Positions 50,444 through 58,387 of a stretch of 64,000 nt of DNA are shown here, in pieces. How positions within the stretch are numbered: the stretch's first letter is position 1; the number at the start of each line of letters is the position of its first letter. The position numbers and the translations under genes are program-made. The DNA is from Pandoraea captiosa (lineage in GTDB: Bacteria; Pseudomonadota; Gammaproteobacteria; Burkholderiales; Burkholderiaceae): contig NZ_CABPSQ010000004.1 of NCBI RefSeq assembly GCF_902459775.1, positions 310,001 to 374,000 on the forward strand, written 5' to 3'. The notes beneath the pieces were generated by a model, which saw only the letters and a program-made list of their open reading frames with translations, was not told where the DNA came from and made no database searches.

Positions 50444-51232
50444 CTACGGCTGAGGTGCCTGACCGGCGGTATCGAGCATGGCCTCGGGCATGTCCTGCCA
50501 TTGGCCGTCGATCAGGCCCTGCAACGGGCGGAAATTCGCCTTGTAGACCATCTTGCGGCTTTGCTGGATCCAGTAGCCGAGGTAGACGTGCGGCAAGCCG
50601 AGTGCGCGCGCCTGCTCGACCTGCCAAAGAATGTTGTACGTGCCGTAGGACGCCCCTTCGACATCCGGATCGAAGAACGTGTAGACCGATGACAGACCGT
50701 CGCTGAGGATGTCGACCATGCTGATCATGCGAAGCGTGCCTGCGCCTTGATGCCCCGGCGGCTCGCGAAACTCCACGAGGCGCGAGTTCACACGACTTTG
50801 CAGCAGGAACTGCTCGTACTGTTCGCGACTGTCGTGATCCATGCCGCCGCCCGCGTGGCGCCGCGACTGATAGCGCATGTAGAGCTGATAGTGCTCTTCG
50901 GTGTAATGCAGGCCCGAGACGTTTACGGCGAGCGACGCGTGGCGCTTCCAGATACGTCGCTGTGTGCGGTTGGGGACGAAGCGCTCGATCGGCACGCGCA
51001 CCGGAACGCAGGCCCGGCAGCCGTCGCAATAGGGACGGTACGTGAATACGCCGCTGCGGCGAAACCCGGAGCGCACGAGTTCGCTGTAGACGTCCGAATT
51101 GATCAGGTGGCTGGGCGTGGCGACCTGCGAGCGTGCCGTGTGGTTGTCCAGATAGCTGCAGGGATAGGGCGCCGTTGCGTAGAACTGAAGGGCGGACAGC
51201 GGAGAGAGCGGCAGTTCGTTCGGATGGGTCAC
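50444..51232 (-). CDS. bpt: Aspartate/glutamate leucyltransferase Bpt
   Basis: N-degron pathway enzyme of 262 residues that transfers leucine from Leu-tRNA to N-terminal Asp or Glu. The conserved N-terminal cysteine region is [14 protein letters not shown] near 17 and [20 protein letters not shown] near 57; [20 protein letters not shown] is near 208. Its start overlaps the aat stop (ATGA), so the two transferases are translationally coupled. Both mark proteins for ClpS/ClpAP. Arginyl activity cannot be excluded from sequence. Confidence 0.95.
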   Translation of the reverse strand: MTHPNELPLSPLSALQFYATAPYPCSYLDNHTARSQVATPSHLINSDVYSELVRSGFRRSGVFTYRPYCDGCRACVPVRVPIERFVPNRTQRRIWKRHASLAVNVSGLHYTEEHYQLYMRYQSRRHAGGGMDHDSREQYEQFLLQSRVNSRLVEFREPPGHQGAGTLRMISMVDILSDGLSSVYTFFDPDVEGASYGTYNILWQVEQARALGLPHVYLGYWIQQSRKMVYKANFRPLQGLIDGQWQDMPEAMLDTAGQAPQP

Positions 51233-51993
51233 TGCGAAACCTCGTGAGCCTTGTCTGCTGCGTTACCGTAGGCCAGTGCGCTGAGCGTCTGCTTGTCCAG
51301 ACGCCAGACCGGCGCGGGGGCCATGACCGCCTTTTTCACGTGCGCCAGAAAGGTCTCGCGGGGAATTTCGCCCCCGCCAAGTGACGCCAGGTGAGCGGTA
51401 CTTTGCTGGCAGTCTATCACCTCTATTGCGTGCGTGCGTGCAAACGCGACGAGCGCCGCGAGCGCAATTTTGGAGGCGTCGGTGCGCTTGGCAAACATCG
51501 ATTCGCCGTAAAACATGCGCCCGAGCGCCACGCCATAAAGACCGCCGACGCGCTCCCCTTCGTAGAACGTCTCCACGCTGTGTGCGAGACCGGCGTCGTG
51601 AAGGGCTCGGTAGGCAGCGACGATGGCGGGGGTGATCCATGTGCCGTCCTGCCCCCGGCGCGGTGCCTGCGCGCACTCGCGCATGACGGCGGGGAAATCG
51701 GCATTGAGGCGAATTTCCCAGGCGTCTTCCCGAATCACGCGGCGCAGTAGTTTGCGGAAGTTGTGGCTGACGACGAAGTTCTCGGAGCGCAGCACCATAC
51801 GCGGATCGGGACTCCACCAGAGCACCGGCTGGCCTTGCGAGTACCAGGGGAAGATGCCTTGCCGATAAGCGGCGAGCAGTCGTTGCGGCGAGAGGTCGAG
51901 TCCGGCGGCGAGCAACCCGGGCGCGTCGCTCGACGCGTCGAGTGCCTCGTCAACCGAGGGGAAGGGATCGTTTGCTTCGAGCCAGACGACCAT
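51229..51993 (-). CDS. aat: Leucyl/phenylalanyl-tRNA--protein transferase
   Basis: N-degron enzyme of 254 residues that adds Leu or Phe to N-terminal Lys or Arg. Signatures: [20 protein letters not shown] near 43, [19 protein letters not shown] near 155 and [19 protein letters not shown] near 200. First gene of an aat-bpt-pyrD row on the minus strand. Confidence 0.96.
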   Translation of the reverse strand: MVVWLEANDPFPSVDEALDASSDAPGLLAAGLDLSPQRLLAAYRQGIFPWYSQGQPVLWWSPDPRMVLRSENFVVSHNFRKLLRRVIREDAWEIRLNADFPAVMRECAQAPRRGQDGTWITPAIVAAYRALHDAGLAHSVETFYEGERVGGLYGVALGRMFYGESMFAKRTDASKIALAALVAFARTHAIEVIDCQQSTAHLASLGGGEIPRETFLAHVKKAVMAPAPVWRLDKQTLSALAYGNAADKAHEVSQ

Positions 51994-52097
51994 GGCGACG
52001 TTAGCGTGGCGGGATTTGCGCCGACTTCACGGCAATACCGGTAATACCGGGGAACGCGACGAGGTCGATGCGCATGGCGACGCGAGCGCCCACGCGT

Positions 52098-52733
52098 TCA
52101 GACACGCAGCATCGGCGTGAGAATGTCCTCGGTGTGCGCCGTGTGGACGGGCAACGACGGGACAGGCGCGCCTGGCACCGCGGCGTCGGGCGTGGAGGTT
52201 TCGAGGTGAACGCCGAACGCGCCTGCACGGCGATCTTCGAAAAAATATCGCAGCGTCTTGGCAACGGTCGGGAACGCAATGTCGTCCCATGGAATTTCGT
52301 CTTCCGAGAACAGAGCCACTTCGAGACTCTCTTCGCCGGCGGCAAATTGCGGCTCTCGCATTTGTGCCAGATAGAAGATGTGGACCTGATTGACGTGCGG
52401 CACATTGAGCAGCGAGAACAGTGCGCCGACATCCACGATGGCGCCGGCTTCTTCCAATGTTTCGCGTGCGGCGGCTTGCGACGTCGTCTCCCCGATTTCC
52501 ATGAATCCGGCCGGCAGTGTCCAGTACCCCAGCCGCGGCTCGATGGCGCGCTTGCAAAGCAACACCTGATCGCCCCAGACGGGCACCGTGCCGAGCACGT
52601 TGCGCGGGTTCTGATAGTGGATGGTGCCGCAATGGGTGCACACATGCCGTTCTCGGTTGTCACCGGGCGGAATGCGCAGCTCGACCGGATGGCCGCAGGC
52701 GGAACAGAATTGGATGGGAGGACGTCGGTTCAT
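52098..52733 (-). CDS. NUDIX hydrolase with N-terminal zinc ribbon
   Basis: Protein of 211 residues. The N-terminal zinc ribbon has two CxxC pairs (FCSACGHPVE and HVCTHCGTIHYQNPR), as in NudC-like and ADP-ribose/NADH-type NUDIX enzymes. The NUDIX box is GFMEIGETTSQAAARETLEE near 77. A variable C-terminal tail (DAAVPGAPVPSLPVHTAH) follows. ATG at 52733 opens the zinc ribbon. The substrate is unknown. Confidence 0.88.
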   Translation of the reverse strand: MNRRPPIQFCSACGHPVELRIPPGDNRERHVCTHCGTIHYQNPRNVLGTVPVWGDQVLLCKRAIEPRLGYWTLPAGFMEIGETTSQAAARETLEEAGAIVDVGALFSLLNVPHVNQVHIFYLAQMREPQFAAGEESLEVALFSEDEIPWDDIAFPTVAKTLRYFFEDRRAGAFGVHLETSTPDAAVPGAPVPSLPVHTAHTEDILTPMLRV

Positions 52734-52884
52734 GGTTGCTGCGAGTGTATCATCGGCAACGCGCGCTGTGCGGCGACGCACACTGGGTGCCGGGATAACC
52801 CGCGTGTCCGGGCGAGCCGTTGAGCCGCATGGCGGTTTCCTTCGACAAGCGAAGGCGCGCCGGGAAAATATTCGGCCTGCCATG

Positions 52885-52913
52885 TTGCACTGCGATGGCA
52901 ATTGTCATATAAT
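52885..52913 (+). promoter_or_regulatory. Sigma-70 promoter of tRNA-fMet
   Basis: -35 TTGCAC (52885-52890), 17-base spacer, -10 TATAAT (52908-52913), with transcription expected to start ~7 bases before the mature tRNA. Confidence 0.85.
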
Positions 52914-52926
52914 CTAATTCTTCAGA

Positions 52927-53003
52927 CGCGGGGTGGAGCAGTCTGGCAGCTCGTCGGGCTCATAACCCGAAGGTCACAGGTTCAAATCCTGTCCCCGCAA
53001 CCA
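52927..53003 (+). tRNA. Initiator tRNA-Met (anticodon CAT)
   Basis: 77 bases. The acceptor arm has the initiator C1-A72 mismatch (CGCGGGG with CCCCGCA), and the anticodon stem has the three G-C pairs (TCGGGCTCATAACCCGA) that mark initiators. The T loop TTCAAAT and an encoded CCA are present. It is close to the E. coli fMet sequence. Confidence 0.97.
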
Positions 53004-53010
53004 AATTCGA

Positions 53011-53045
53011 AAGCCTGATTTCTCCGAGAAATCAGGCTTTTTGCG
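53011..53045 (+). terminator. Intrinsic terminator of tRNA-fMet
   Basis: AAGCCTGATTTCTC / GAGAAATCAGGCTT with a two-base loop and a T run, eight bases after the tRNA CCA end. Confidence 0.9.
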
Positions 53046-53128
53046 TTTCTGTCACTGCTCAATGTGGTGAAAGTCGTTGATGGTGTGCAAAGGTGTGCAA
53101 ACCATCAATCTCCAGCCATGAGGTCTGC

Positions 53129-53584
53129 ATGTCCGGCATCTTTATCGCGCATGAAAACGAATTCGACGCCATCACCGAACTTTGGGAGGCCTCCGTGCGT
53201 GCAACGCACGACTTCCTGAGCGACGACGATATTGCCTGGCTGCGTCCGCGCATTCGCGATGACTATCTGCATGCGGTGACGTTGCGCGTATTCCGCGACG
53301 ACGCTGGCGTCATTCGCGGGTTCCTCGGGGTGTCGCCGGGCAATGTGGAGATGTTGTTCGTGGCGCCCGAAGCGCGACGCCAGGGGATCGGCGCTGCACT
53401 GCTGGCTTACGCCGTGCGCGAGCTCGATTGCACGAGTGTCGACGTCAACGAGCAGAATCCGCAGGCGCTGGCCTTTTACCGGCGCGAGGGATTCGAAGTG
53501 ATCGGCCGCTCGGAAATCGACGCGCAGGGGCGTCCATTCCCGATATTGCACATGCGTCTCGCAACGGCAAAGGCTGCCCCCTAA
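53129..53584 (+). CDS. GNAT-family N-acetyltransferase
   Basis: Protein of 151 residues with the acetyl-CoA motif LFVAPEARRQGIGAALLAYA near 83 (R/QxxGxG/A) and the C-terminal NEQNPQALAFYRREGFEVIG. The overall layout resembles E. coli YjaB. ATG at 53129 is preferred over an in-frame GTG at 53093. The substrate is unknown. It is convergent with the tautomerase gene, with a four-base overlap of stop codons. Confidence 0.85.
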   Translation: MSGIFIAHENEFDAITELWEASVRATHDFLSDDDIAWLRPRIRDDYLHAVTLRVFRDDAGVIRGFLGVSPGNVEMLFVAPEARRQGIGAALLAYAVRELDCTSVDVNEQNPQALAFYRREGFEVIGRSEIDAQGRPFPILHMRLATAKAAP

Positions 53585-53811
53585 CGCGGGCAGTATCCCG
53601 GCTTCTTATAAAGGTAGCCCTTCTTTTCCTCGATCTCGGGGCGATAGACGGCGTCGTACCAGAGCATGGGCGACACATCCTGCACCGCAATGGATATCGC
53701 ATTGGCTTCGACGCCCAGCACCGCCTGCAATGTCTCGGTGATTCTATCGGCCAGATCCTGCTTCTGATGTTCGCTACGGCCTTCGGATAACTTCACGATG
53801 ACGTGCTGCAT
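53581..53811 (-). CDS. 4-oxalocrotonate tautomerase-like protein lacking Pro1
   Basis: Protein of 76 residues of the 4-OT/tautomerase superfamily (HVIVKLSEGRSEHQKQDLAD, SISIAVQDVSPMLWYDAVY, LYKKPGY). The catalytic residue of the family is an N-terminal proline exposed after Met removal. Here residue 2 is glutamine (MQHVIVKL), so normal tautomerase chemistry should be lost. The start codon and reading frame are unambiguous, with AGGAGTAACC before ATG. Confidence 0.82.
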   Translation of the reverse strand: MQHVIVKLSEGRSEHQKQDLADRITETLQAVLGVEANAISIAVQDVSPMLWYDAVYRPEIEEKKGYLYKKPGYCPR

Positions 53812-53860
53812 GGTTACTCCTGTCGCTGATGGGTATCGGTGAAAGTTCAGGTGAAAGTTC

Positions 53861-54769
53861 TCATCCCTCGGCGGGCGCCACGGCCGGACGTTGCGGCATG
53901 TGGCGTGTGCGCGTCTGACTCAGTGCCACGCCGAAAATCGTCAGCCCGCCGCCGACCAGGTGATAGCCATGCAACGTCTCGCGCAGCAGCAGCGCTGCGG
54001 CCAATGCGGTGGCGATTGGTATGAGGTTCATGAAGATGCTCGCGCGGTTCGCGCCCAGGTGGCTCACCGACAGCATCCAGGCATAGGGCGCCACGATCGA
54101 TCCCGGAATCGCCGCGTAAAGCACCATCGCAATGTTCGACGCGGAATATGTCATCGCCGGTTCGAGCAACATTCCCGGCAACAGAAAAATCAACGCGAAC
54201 GCCATTTGCACGTAAATCGACGTGAACGTCGGCAATGCACTCGCCCAGCGCTTGAGCAGCACGCCGTACGCCGCGACGGACAGTGCCGCGACCAGCATCA
54301 TGGCGTCGCCGCGTCCGACACCCTGCGATAGCAGCGCGCGGGGATCTCCTTTGCCGATGACAAGCACAATGCCCGCGAACGAGATGGCGACGCCCAGCAT
54401 GGCGCGTCGTGACGGCAGGTCGCGAAACAGTGCGACACCGATCAGGAGCGTGAGCAGCGGCACGAGCGACAACAGAATCCCGATGTTCGTGGCCGAGGTG
54501 AAGCTCGCAGCGTAGTACGCGAGGCCCTGGCAGGTGGCCATGCCAAGCAGGCCGAGCAGCGCGAGCCGGGGAAGTTGCGTACGGATCGTCGCGCGATATT
54601 GCCAGACACGCTTCGCGACGAAAGGCGTCAGAACGAGAAAAGCAATCAACCACCTGTCGAACGCAATGGTGCCGGGCGGAATCGCGCCGGCCGCGAGCTT
54701 GCCGACGATCGCGTTGCCCGCCCAGATGCTCACGGCCAGCAGGCACAGAAAGAGATAACCGGGATTCAT
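53861..54769 (-). CDS. EamA/DMT-family transporter
   Basis: Membrane protein of 302 residues with about ten helices (two EamA repeats), beginning YLFLCLLAVSIWAGNAIVGK. C-terminal SIFMNLIPIATALAAALLL is the typical helix-9/10 motif. It is divergent from the AraC-family gene (84-base gap), the usual arrangement of a regulator and its target exporter. Confidence 0.88.
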   Translation of the reverse strand: MNPGYLFLCLLAVSIWAGNAIVGKLAAGAIPPGTIAFDRWLIAFLVLTPFVAKRVWQYRATIRTQLPRLALLGLLGMATCQGLAYYAASFTSATNIGILLSLVPLLTLLIGVALFRDLPSRRAMLGVAISFAGIVLVIGKGDPRALLSQGVGRGDAMMLVAALSVAAYGVLLKRWASALPTFTSIYVQMAFALIFLLPGMLLEPAMTYSASNIAMVLYAAIPGSIVAPYAWMLSVSHLGANRASIFMNLIPIATALAAALLLRETLHGYHLVGGGLTIFGVALSQTRTRHMPQRPAVAPAEG

Positions 54770-54853
54770 TCGAAAGCCTCAAATGCGAAATGGCACAGTG
54801 AGGCTAGAATAGCGAATATCTTTTTTTCGTTATATAACGACTTTCAGACAAAC

Positions 54854-55657
54854 ATGGATCAAACCGGACAGGACCGACAAGCGGCCTGGAGTCAGCTGAG
54901 CGGTGTGTTGCCAGACCCGGCGCCTTTGACGTTCCGGACTGCGACCTTCGAGGGCGGGCAGGTGTTCGAGCCAAGATGCCAGCCATGGGGAAAAGTCGGG
55001 TTTGCGCTGACCGGGGTGATGGAGGTGATTGTGGAGGGGAAGCACTTTCTTTCGCCGCCGCACTACGCGACCTGGATACCGGCGCAGGCGTCTCATCGTT
55101 GTCACAATCGGCAGAGCGTCAGGTTCGTCACGATCTACATCGATCGCGACTGGTGTCGCGACATGCCGGAGACGGCGTGTACGTTGGCGCTCAGCCCGTT
55201 GATCCGTGCGATCTTTGCGGACTTTCTGTCTCGTGACGTGATGACGCCGCAGGGCGAAGACGATTTGCGTCTCGCACGAGTGCTGATGGATCAGCTGCGC
55301 AAGGCGCCGCGCCGCGACAGTTATTTGCCCTTGTCGGACGATCCGCTGGTGCGGCCGATCACGGACGCGCTGCAAAGCCACCCGAGCGACCGGCGCTCGC
55401 TTGCCGACTGGGCAGAAAGTCTGGGCGCAACCGAACGCACTGTGTCGCGGCGCTTTCAGTCGAGCATGGGGATATCGTTCAACGAGTGGCGGCAGCGACT
55501 CAAACTCGTGATCGCGTTGTCGCAGATCGAAGAGGGGAAGCCGGTGCAGCGTATTGCGGACGATTTGGGATACAGCACGCCGTCCGCCTTCATTGCGATG
55601 TTTCGGCGTCAGACCGGCACTAGTCCGTCGTTCATCGCGACGCAAGACTGGGGGTAA
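54854..55657 (+). CDS. AraC-family transcriptional regulator
   Basis: Protein of 267 residues. The N-terminal cupin part includes GKVGFALTGVMEVIVEGKHF and TWIPAQASHRCHNRQ. The C-terminal AraC DNA-binding domain has two helix-turn-helices (LADWAESLGATERTVSRRFQ near 186 and IADDLGYSTPSAFIAMFRRQ near 236). ATG at 54854 is the first start consistent with the family. It probably controls the divergent EamA transporter and possibly the EamA gene downstream. Confidence 0.9.
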   Translation: MDQTGQDRQAAWSQLSGVLPDPAPLTFRTATFEGGQVFEPRCQPWGKVGFALTGVMEVIVEGKHFLSPPHYATWIPAQASHRCHNRQSVRFVTIYIDRDWCRDMPETACTLALSPLIRAIFADFLSRDVMTPQGEDDLRLARVLMDQLRKAPRRDSYLPLSDDPLVRPITDALQSHPSDRRSLADWAESLGATERTVSRRFQSSMGISFNEWRQRLKLVIALSQIEEGKPVQRIADDLGYSTPSAFIAMFRRQTGTSPSFIATQDWG

Positions 55658-55706
55658 AGCGGTGGCGACGCTGCTGCGCTGGTCCATGCTTCCGGCGTCG
55701 GATTTG

Positions 55707-55790
55707 TAGGCCCAAATGCAGGCCCAAATGCAGGCCCAAATGCAGGCCTAAATGCAGGGCCGCACGCAGGCTCAAATACAGGCTCACATG
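55707..55790 (+). repeat. Minisatellite, seven 12-bp units
   Basis: Units starting at 55707, 55719, 55731, 55743, 55755, 55767 and 55779 follow the consensus CAGGCCCAAATG. Units 2 and 3 are identical, units 1 and 4 differ by one base each, and units 5-7 diverge. It fills the space between the AraC gene stop and the EamA stop on the other strand and is not part of either coding frame. Confidence 0.9.
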
Positions 55791-55795
55791 CCGGT

Positions 55796-56680
55796 TTAAC
55801 GCGCCGAAGGCAGCAGACGTTGCTTGATGCGCGCGCCGAAAACGTTGATGACGAGGCCTGCCATGACGAGCGCGGCCCCGGCGATTTGCGCCGAAGTGAG
55901 TTGTTCGTCGAGCAGCAGGGCGGCGGATGCCAGACCGATGATGGGCACGAGCAATGAAAATGGCGCGACCTGACTGGCGGGGTAGCGTGTCATCAAGCGT
56001 CCCCAGAGCGAGTAGCCAACGAGTGTTGCGATGAACGCGAGATAGGCAATCGCGAAGACCGAGGATGCGGGGATGTGCGAGAGCGAGGCGGCAATCTGTT
56101 GCGGGCCTTCGAACCAGTAGGACAGCAATGCAAAGGGAATTGGGGGAATCAGGCTGGCCCAGACAACGAGCCCGACCAGATCGACGTTGCCGATCTTTTT
56201 CGTGACGATGTTGCCCGTCGCCCAGCTAAGCGAAGCGCACAACGTCAGCACGAAGCCGATCAGCGTCATGTCGCCGCCGCCCTGCATGCCAATGACGGTC
56301 AGACCTGCCGCTGCGATCAACAGACCGACGATGTTTTGCGCGCGGAAGCGCTCGCCGAGGCACATCACGGCTAGCCCCAACGTGAAGAAGGCTTGTGCTT
56401 GCAGCACCAGCGACGCCAGTCCGGCGGGCATGCCCACGTACATCGCGGTAAAGAGCAGCGCGAATTGTCCGAACGAAATCGTCGCGCCGTAGGCGATGAG
56501 CCATTTCAGTGGCACTTGGGGGCGCTTGACGAAGAACACGGCGGGGAAGGCGGCGAGCAGAAATCGCAGTGCGCCCAGGAGCATGGGCGGCACCCCGTGC
56601 AGGCCGACCTTGATGACAACGAAGTTCACGCCCCAGGCGAGTACCACGATAAGTGCCTGCAAGAGGTCCTTCGGTGTCAT
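55796..56680 (-). CDS. EamA/DMT-family transporter
   Basis: Membrane protein of 294 residues with ten predicted helices in two EamA repeats (LIVVLAWGVNFVVIKVGLHG at the N-terminus; APFSLLVPIIGLASAALLLD near 250). The pattern is closest to the amino-acid/metabolite exporters of the YdcZ-RhaT-EamA group, such as O-acetylserine/cysteine exporter EamA. ATG at 56680 is used; the frame is open further upstream but has no protein character. It is convergent to the AraC gene across the minisatellite. Confidence 0.87.
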   Translation of the reverse strand: MTPKDLLQALIVVLAWGVNFVVIKVGLHGVPPMLLGALRFLLAAFPAVFFVKRPQVPLKWLIAYGATISFGQFALLFTAMYVGMPAGLASLVLQAQAFFTLGLAVMCLGERFRAQNIVGLLIAAAGLTVIGMQGGGDMTLIGFVLTLCASLSWATGNIVTKKIGNVDLVGLVVWASLIPPIPFALLSYWFEGPQQIAASLSHIPASSVFAIAYLAFIATLVGYSLWGRLMTRYPASQVAPFSLLVPIIGLASAALLLDEQLTSAQIAGAALVMAGLVINVFGARIKQRLLPSAR

Positions 56681-56890
56681 GCGGGCATCTCCTTGGGCGG
56701 TATTAGTTAATTTGTTATCGACGCAAGCCGAGAGTGTACTCCCGGCGCGTCGACATGTCGTGCTGAGAAACTGTCCGGTGCTCGTCCTGAGGGTGCTCGT
56801 CCTGTGGGCGCGCCGAGCCGTGGTCTCGGTCCCCCGGCTTCGGCGGTCGAGGATGGCATGACGTATACTTTGGGTTTCGTATATCAAACG

Positions 56891-56955
56891 ACGCCGTCTC
56901 TAATCGCCCAACGGGTCTGTGCTGACCGGTTGTGGATGCGTTGGCGAGACGGCGT
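56891..56955 (+). promoter_or_regulatory. Predicted structured 5' leader of dusA
   Basis: ACGCCGTCTC (56891-56900) pairs perfectly with GAGACGGCGT (56946-56955). Inside, CCAACG (56908-56913) pairs with CGTTGG (56939-56944), and GGTC (56914-56917) with GACC (56924-56927). This nested 65-base element ends 22 bases before the dusA start. It may regulate dusA or be a small RNA; no known riboswitch class is recognised. Confidence 0.45.
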
Positions 56956-56977
56956 TTGTAGTATCTGAGGAATTTGC

Positions 56978-57991
56978 ATGACTTTGCCTGCCCGCCGCGT
57001 CAGTGTGGCGCCGATGATGGATTGGACGGACCGCCATTGCCGGGTCTTCCATCGTCAGCTTTCACGTCATACCTGGCTATACACCGAGATGGTGACGACC
57101 GGCGCCCTGCTGCATGGCGATGTTGCCCGTCATCTCGACTTCGATGCGGTAGAGCATCCGGTTGCGTTGCAACTGGGCGGCAGTGAGCCGCAGGACCTGG
57201 CGCGCGCGGCCAAACTGGGCGAGCAGTGGGGGTACGATGAGATCAACCTCAACTGCGGTTGTCCGTCGGAGCGTGTGCAGCGGGGGGCGTTCGGCGCTTG
57301 CCTGATGGCGGAGCCGGGTTTGGTAGCGGATTGTGTCAAGGCGATGCGCGACGTGGTGCAGGTGCCGGTGACGGTCAAGCATCGCATTGGTATCGACGAC
57401 GTCGAGTCGTTCTCGTTCGTGGAAGACTTCGTTGGCAAAATTGCTGAGGCCGGATGTTCAACCTTTATCGTGCATGCGCGCAATGCGATCCTGAAAGGGT
57501 TGAGTCCGAAAGAAAATCGCGAGATTCCACCGCTGAAATACGACTACGCGTATCGGCTCAAACAAGTATTCCCTCACCTCGAGATTCTGATTAACGGTGG
57601 CGTGAAGACGCTCGATGAGGTTGAACTGCATCTTCAGCATGTGGACGGCGTGATGCTGGGGCGCGAGGCATATCACAATCCGTATGTGCTCGCGGAGGTG
57701 GACGCGCGTTTTTACGGTGACACGGCGCCGGTGAAGTCTCGTGAAGCGGTTGAGGACGCACTGATCGAATACGCGGCGTCGCAGGTCGAGCGCGGTCAAT
57801 ATCTCGGTGCGATCACACGTCACGCGCTCGGACTGTATCGTGGCGTGCCGGGCGCACGCGGTTGGCGTCGCGTGCTATCGGATCCGAAGCGCCTCAAGGC
57901 CGGCGTAAGCGCATTCGAAGAAGCGCGGGCGCAACTCCGTGCTGGGGCTTTCAGTGAGCATGAGGATGCGGCGTCGATGGCTGCGGCATGA
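56978..57991 (+). CDS. dusA: tRNA-dihydrouridine(20/20a) synthase DusA
   Basis: FMN enzyme of 337 residues that reduces U20/U20a in tRNA D loops. The N-terminal VSVAPMMDWTDRHCRVFHRQ, the catalytic-cysteine motif INLNCGCPSERVQRGAFGAC near 89, FIVHARNAILKGLSPKENR near 165 and LINGGVKTLDEVELHLQHVDG near 205 identify DusA rather than DusB or DusC. It has a structured leader and stands 240 bases before tRNA-His. Confidence 0.95.
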   Translation: MTLPARRVSVAPMMDWTDRHCRVFHRQLSRHTWLYTEMVTTGALLHGDVARHLDFDAVEHPVALQLGGSEPQDLARAAKLGEQWGYDEINLNCGCPSERVQRGAFGACLMAEPGLVADCVKAMRDVVQVPVTVKHRIGIDDVESFSFVEDFVGKIAEAGCSTFIVHARNAILKGLSPKENREIPPLKYDYAYRLKQVFPHLEILINGGVKTLDEVELHLQHVDGVMLGREAYHNPYVLAEVDARFYGDTAPVKSREAVEDALIEYAASQVERGQYLGAITRHALGLYRGVPGARGWRRVLSDPKRLKAGVSAFEEARAQLRAGAFSEHEDAASMAAA

Positions 57992-58154
57992 TCAGGTCCG
58001 TGCGACGCGTTGATTGGCGCCGTCTTCACGGACGGCTTGCCATCGACGCCGAAACGGCAGCCTCCGGCGCCGAGCGTTCGCCGCGCGAGATGACGATGTT
58101 GCGCATCGAACGCGCACGGAAGAGAAGAAATATTTCGAAGAAGTGAAAAAAGTG

Positions 58155-58184
58155 TTGGCAACGCGATAAAAACGTCGCTATAAT
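58155..58184 (+). promoter_or_regulatory. Sigma-70 promoter of tRNA-His
   Basis: -35 TTGGCA (58155-58160), 18-base spacer, -10 TATAAT (58179-58184). A/T-rich upstream tracts (58120-58150) could act as an UP element. Confidence 0.8.
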
Positions 58185-58227
58185 CTTGTTTCTGTTCAGC
58201 GAGCAAGTCAAGGCGCTGATCACGGCG

Positions 58228-58303
58228 GTGGCCGTAGCTCAGTTGGTAGAGTCCTGGATTGTGATTCCAGTCGTCGTGGGTTCGAGTCCCATCGGTCACC
58301 CCA
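58228..58303 (+). tRNA. tRNA-His (anticodon GTG)
   Basis: 76 bases including encoded CCA. The acceptor stem GTGGCCG pairs with CGGTCAC (one G-T), the anticodon arm is CTGGATTGTGATTCCAG, and the T loop is TTCGAGT. A G precedes position 1 at 58227, the G-1 needed for histidine identity. The 3' end is the likely attachment core of the adjacent mobile element. Confidence 0.97.
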
Positions 58304-58356
58304 AAATTCCCTTGTAGTTCAAAGCGTTACACGCGCACCTTACGTTCCACTAAGCG

Positions 58357-58386
58357 AAATTCGGAACGAAAATCCCAAATTCGGAA
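58357..58386. repeat. Two 10-bp direct repeats, candidate integrase arm sites
   Basis: AAATTCGGAA at 58357-58366 and again at 58377-58386, exactly 20 bases (about two helical turns) apart, between tRNA-His and the integrase stop codon. Arm-type sites of tyrosine recombinases occupy this position in many elements. Confidence 0.55.
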
Positions 58387-58387
58387 T

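Noticed and set aside
55707-55790. CRISPR array
   Set aside because: The repeats are 12 bp and contiguous without spacers; no cas genes are present.
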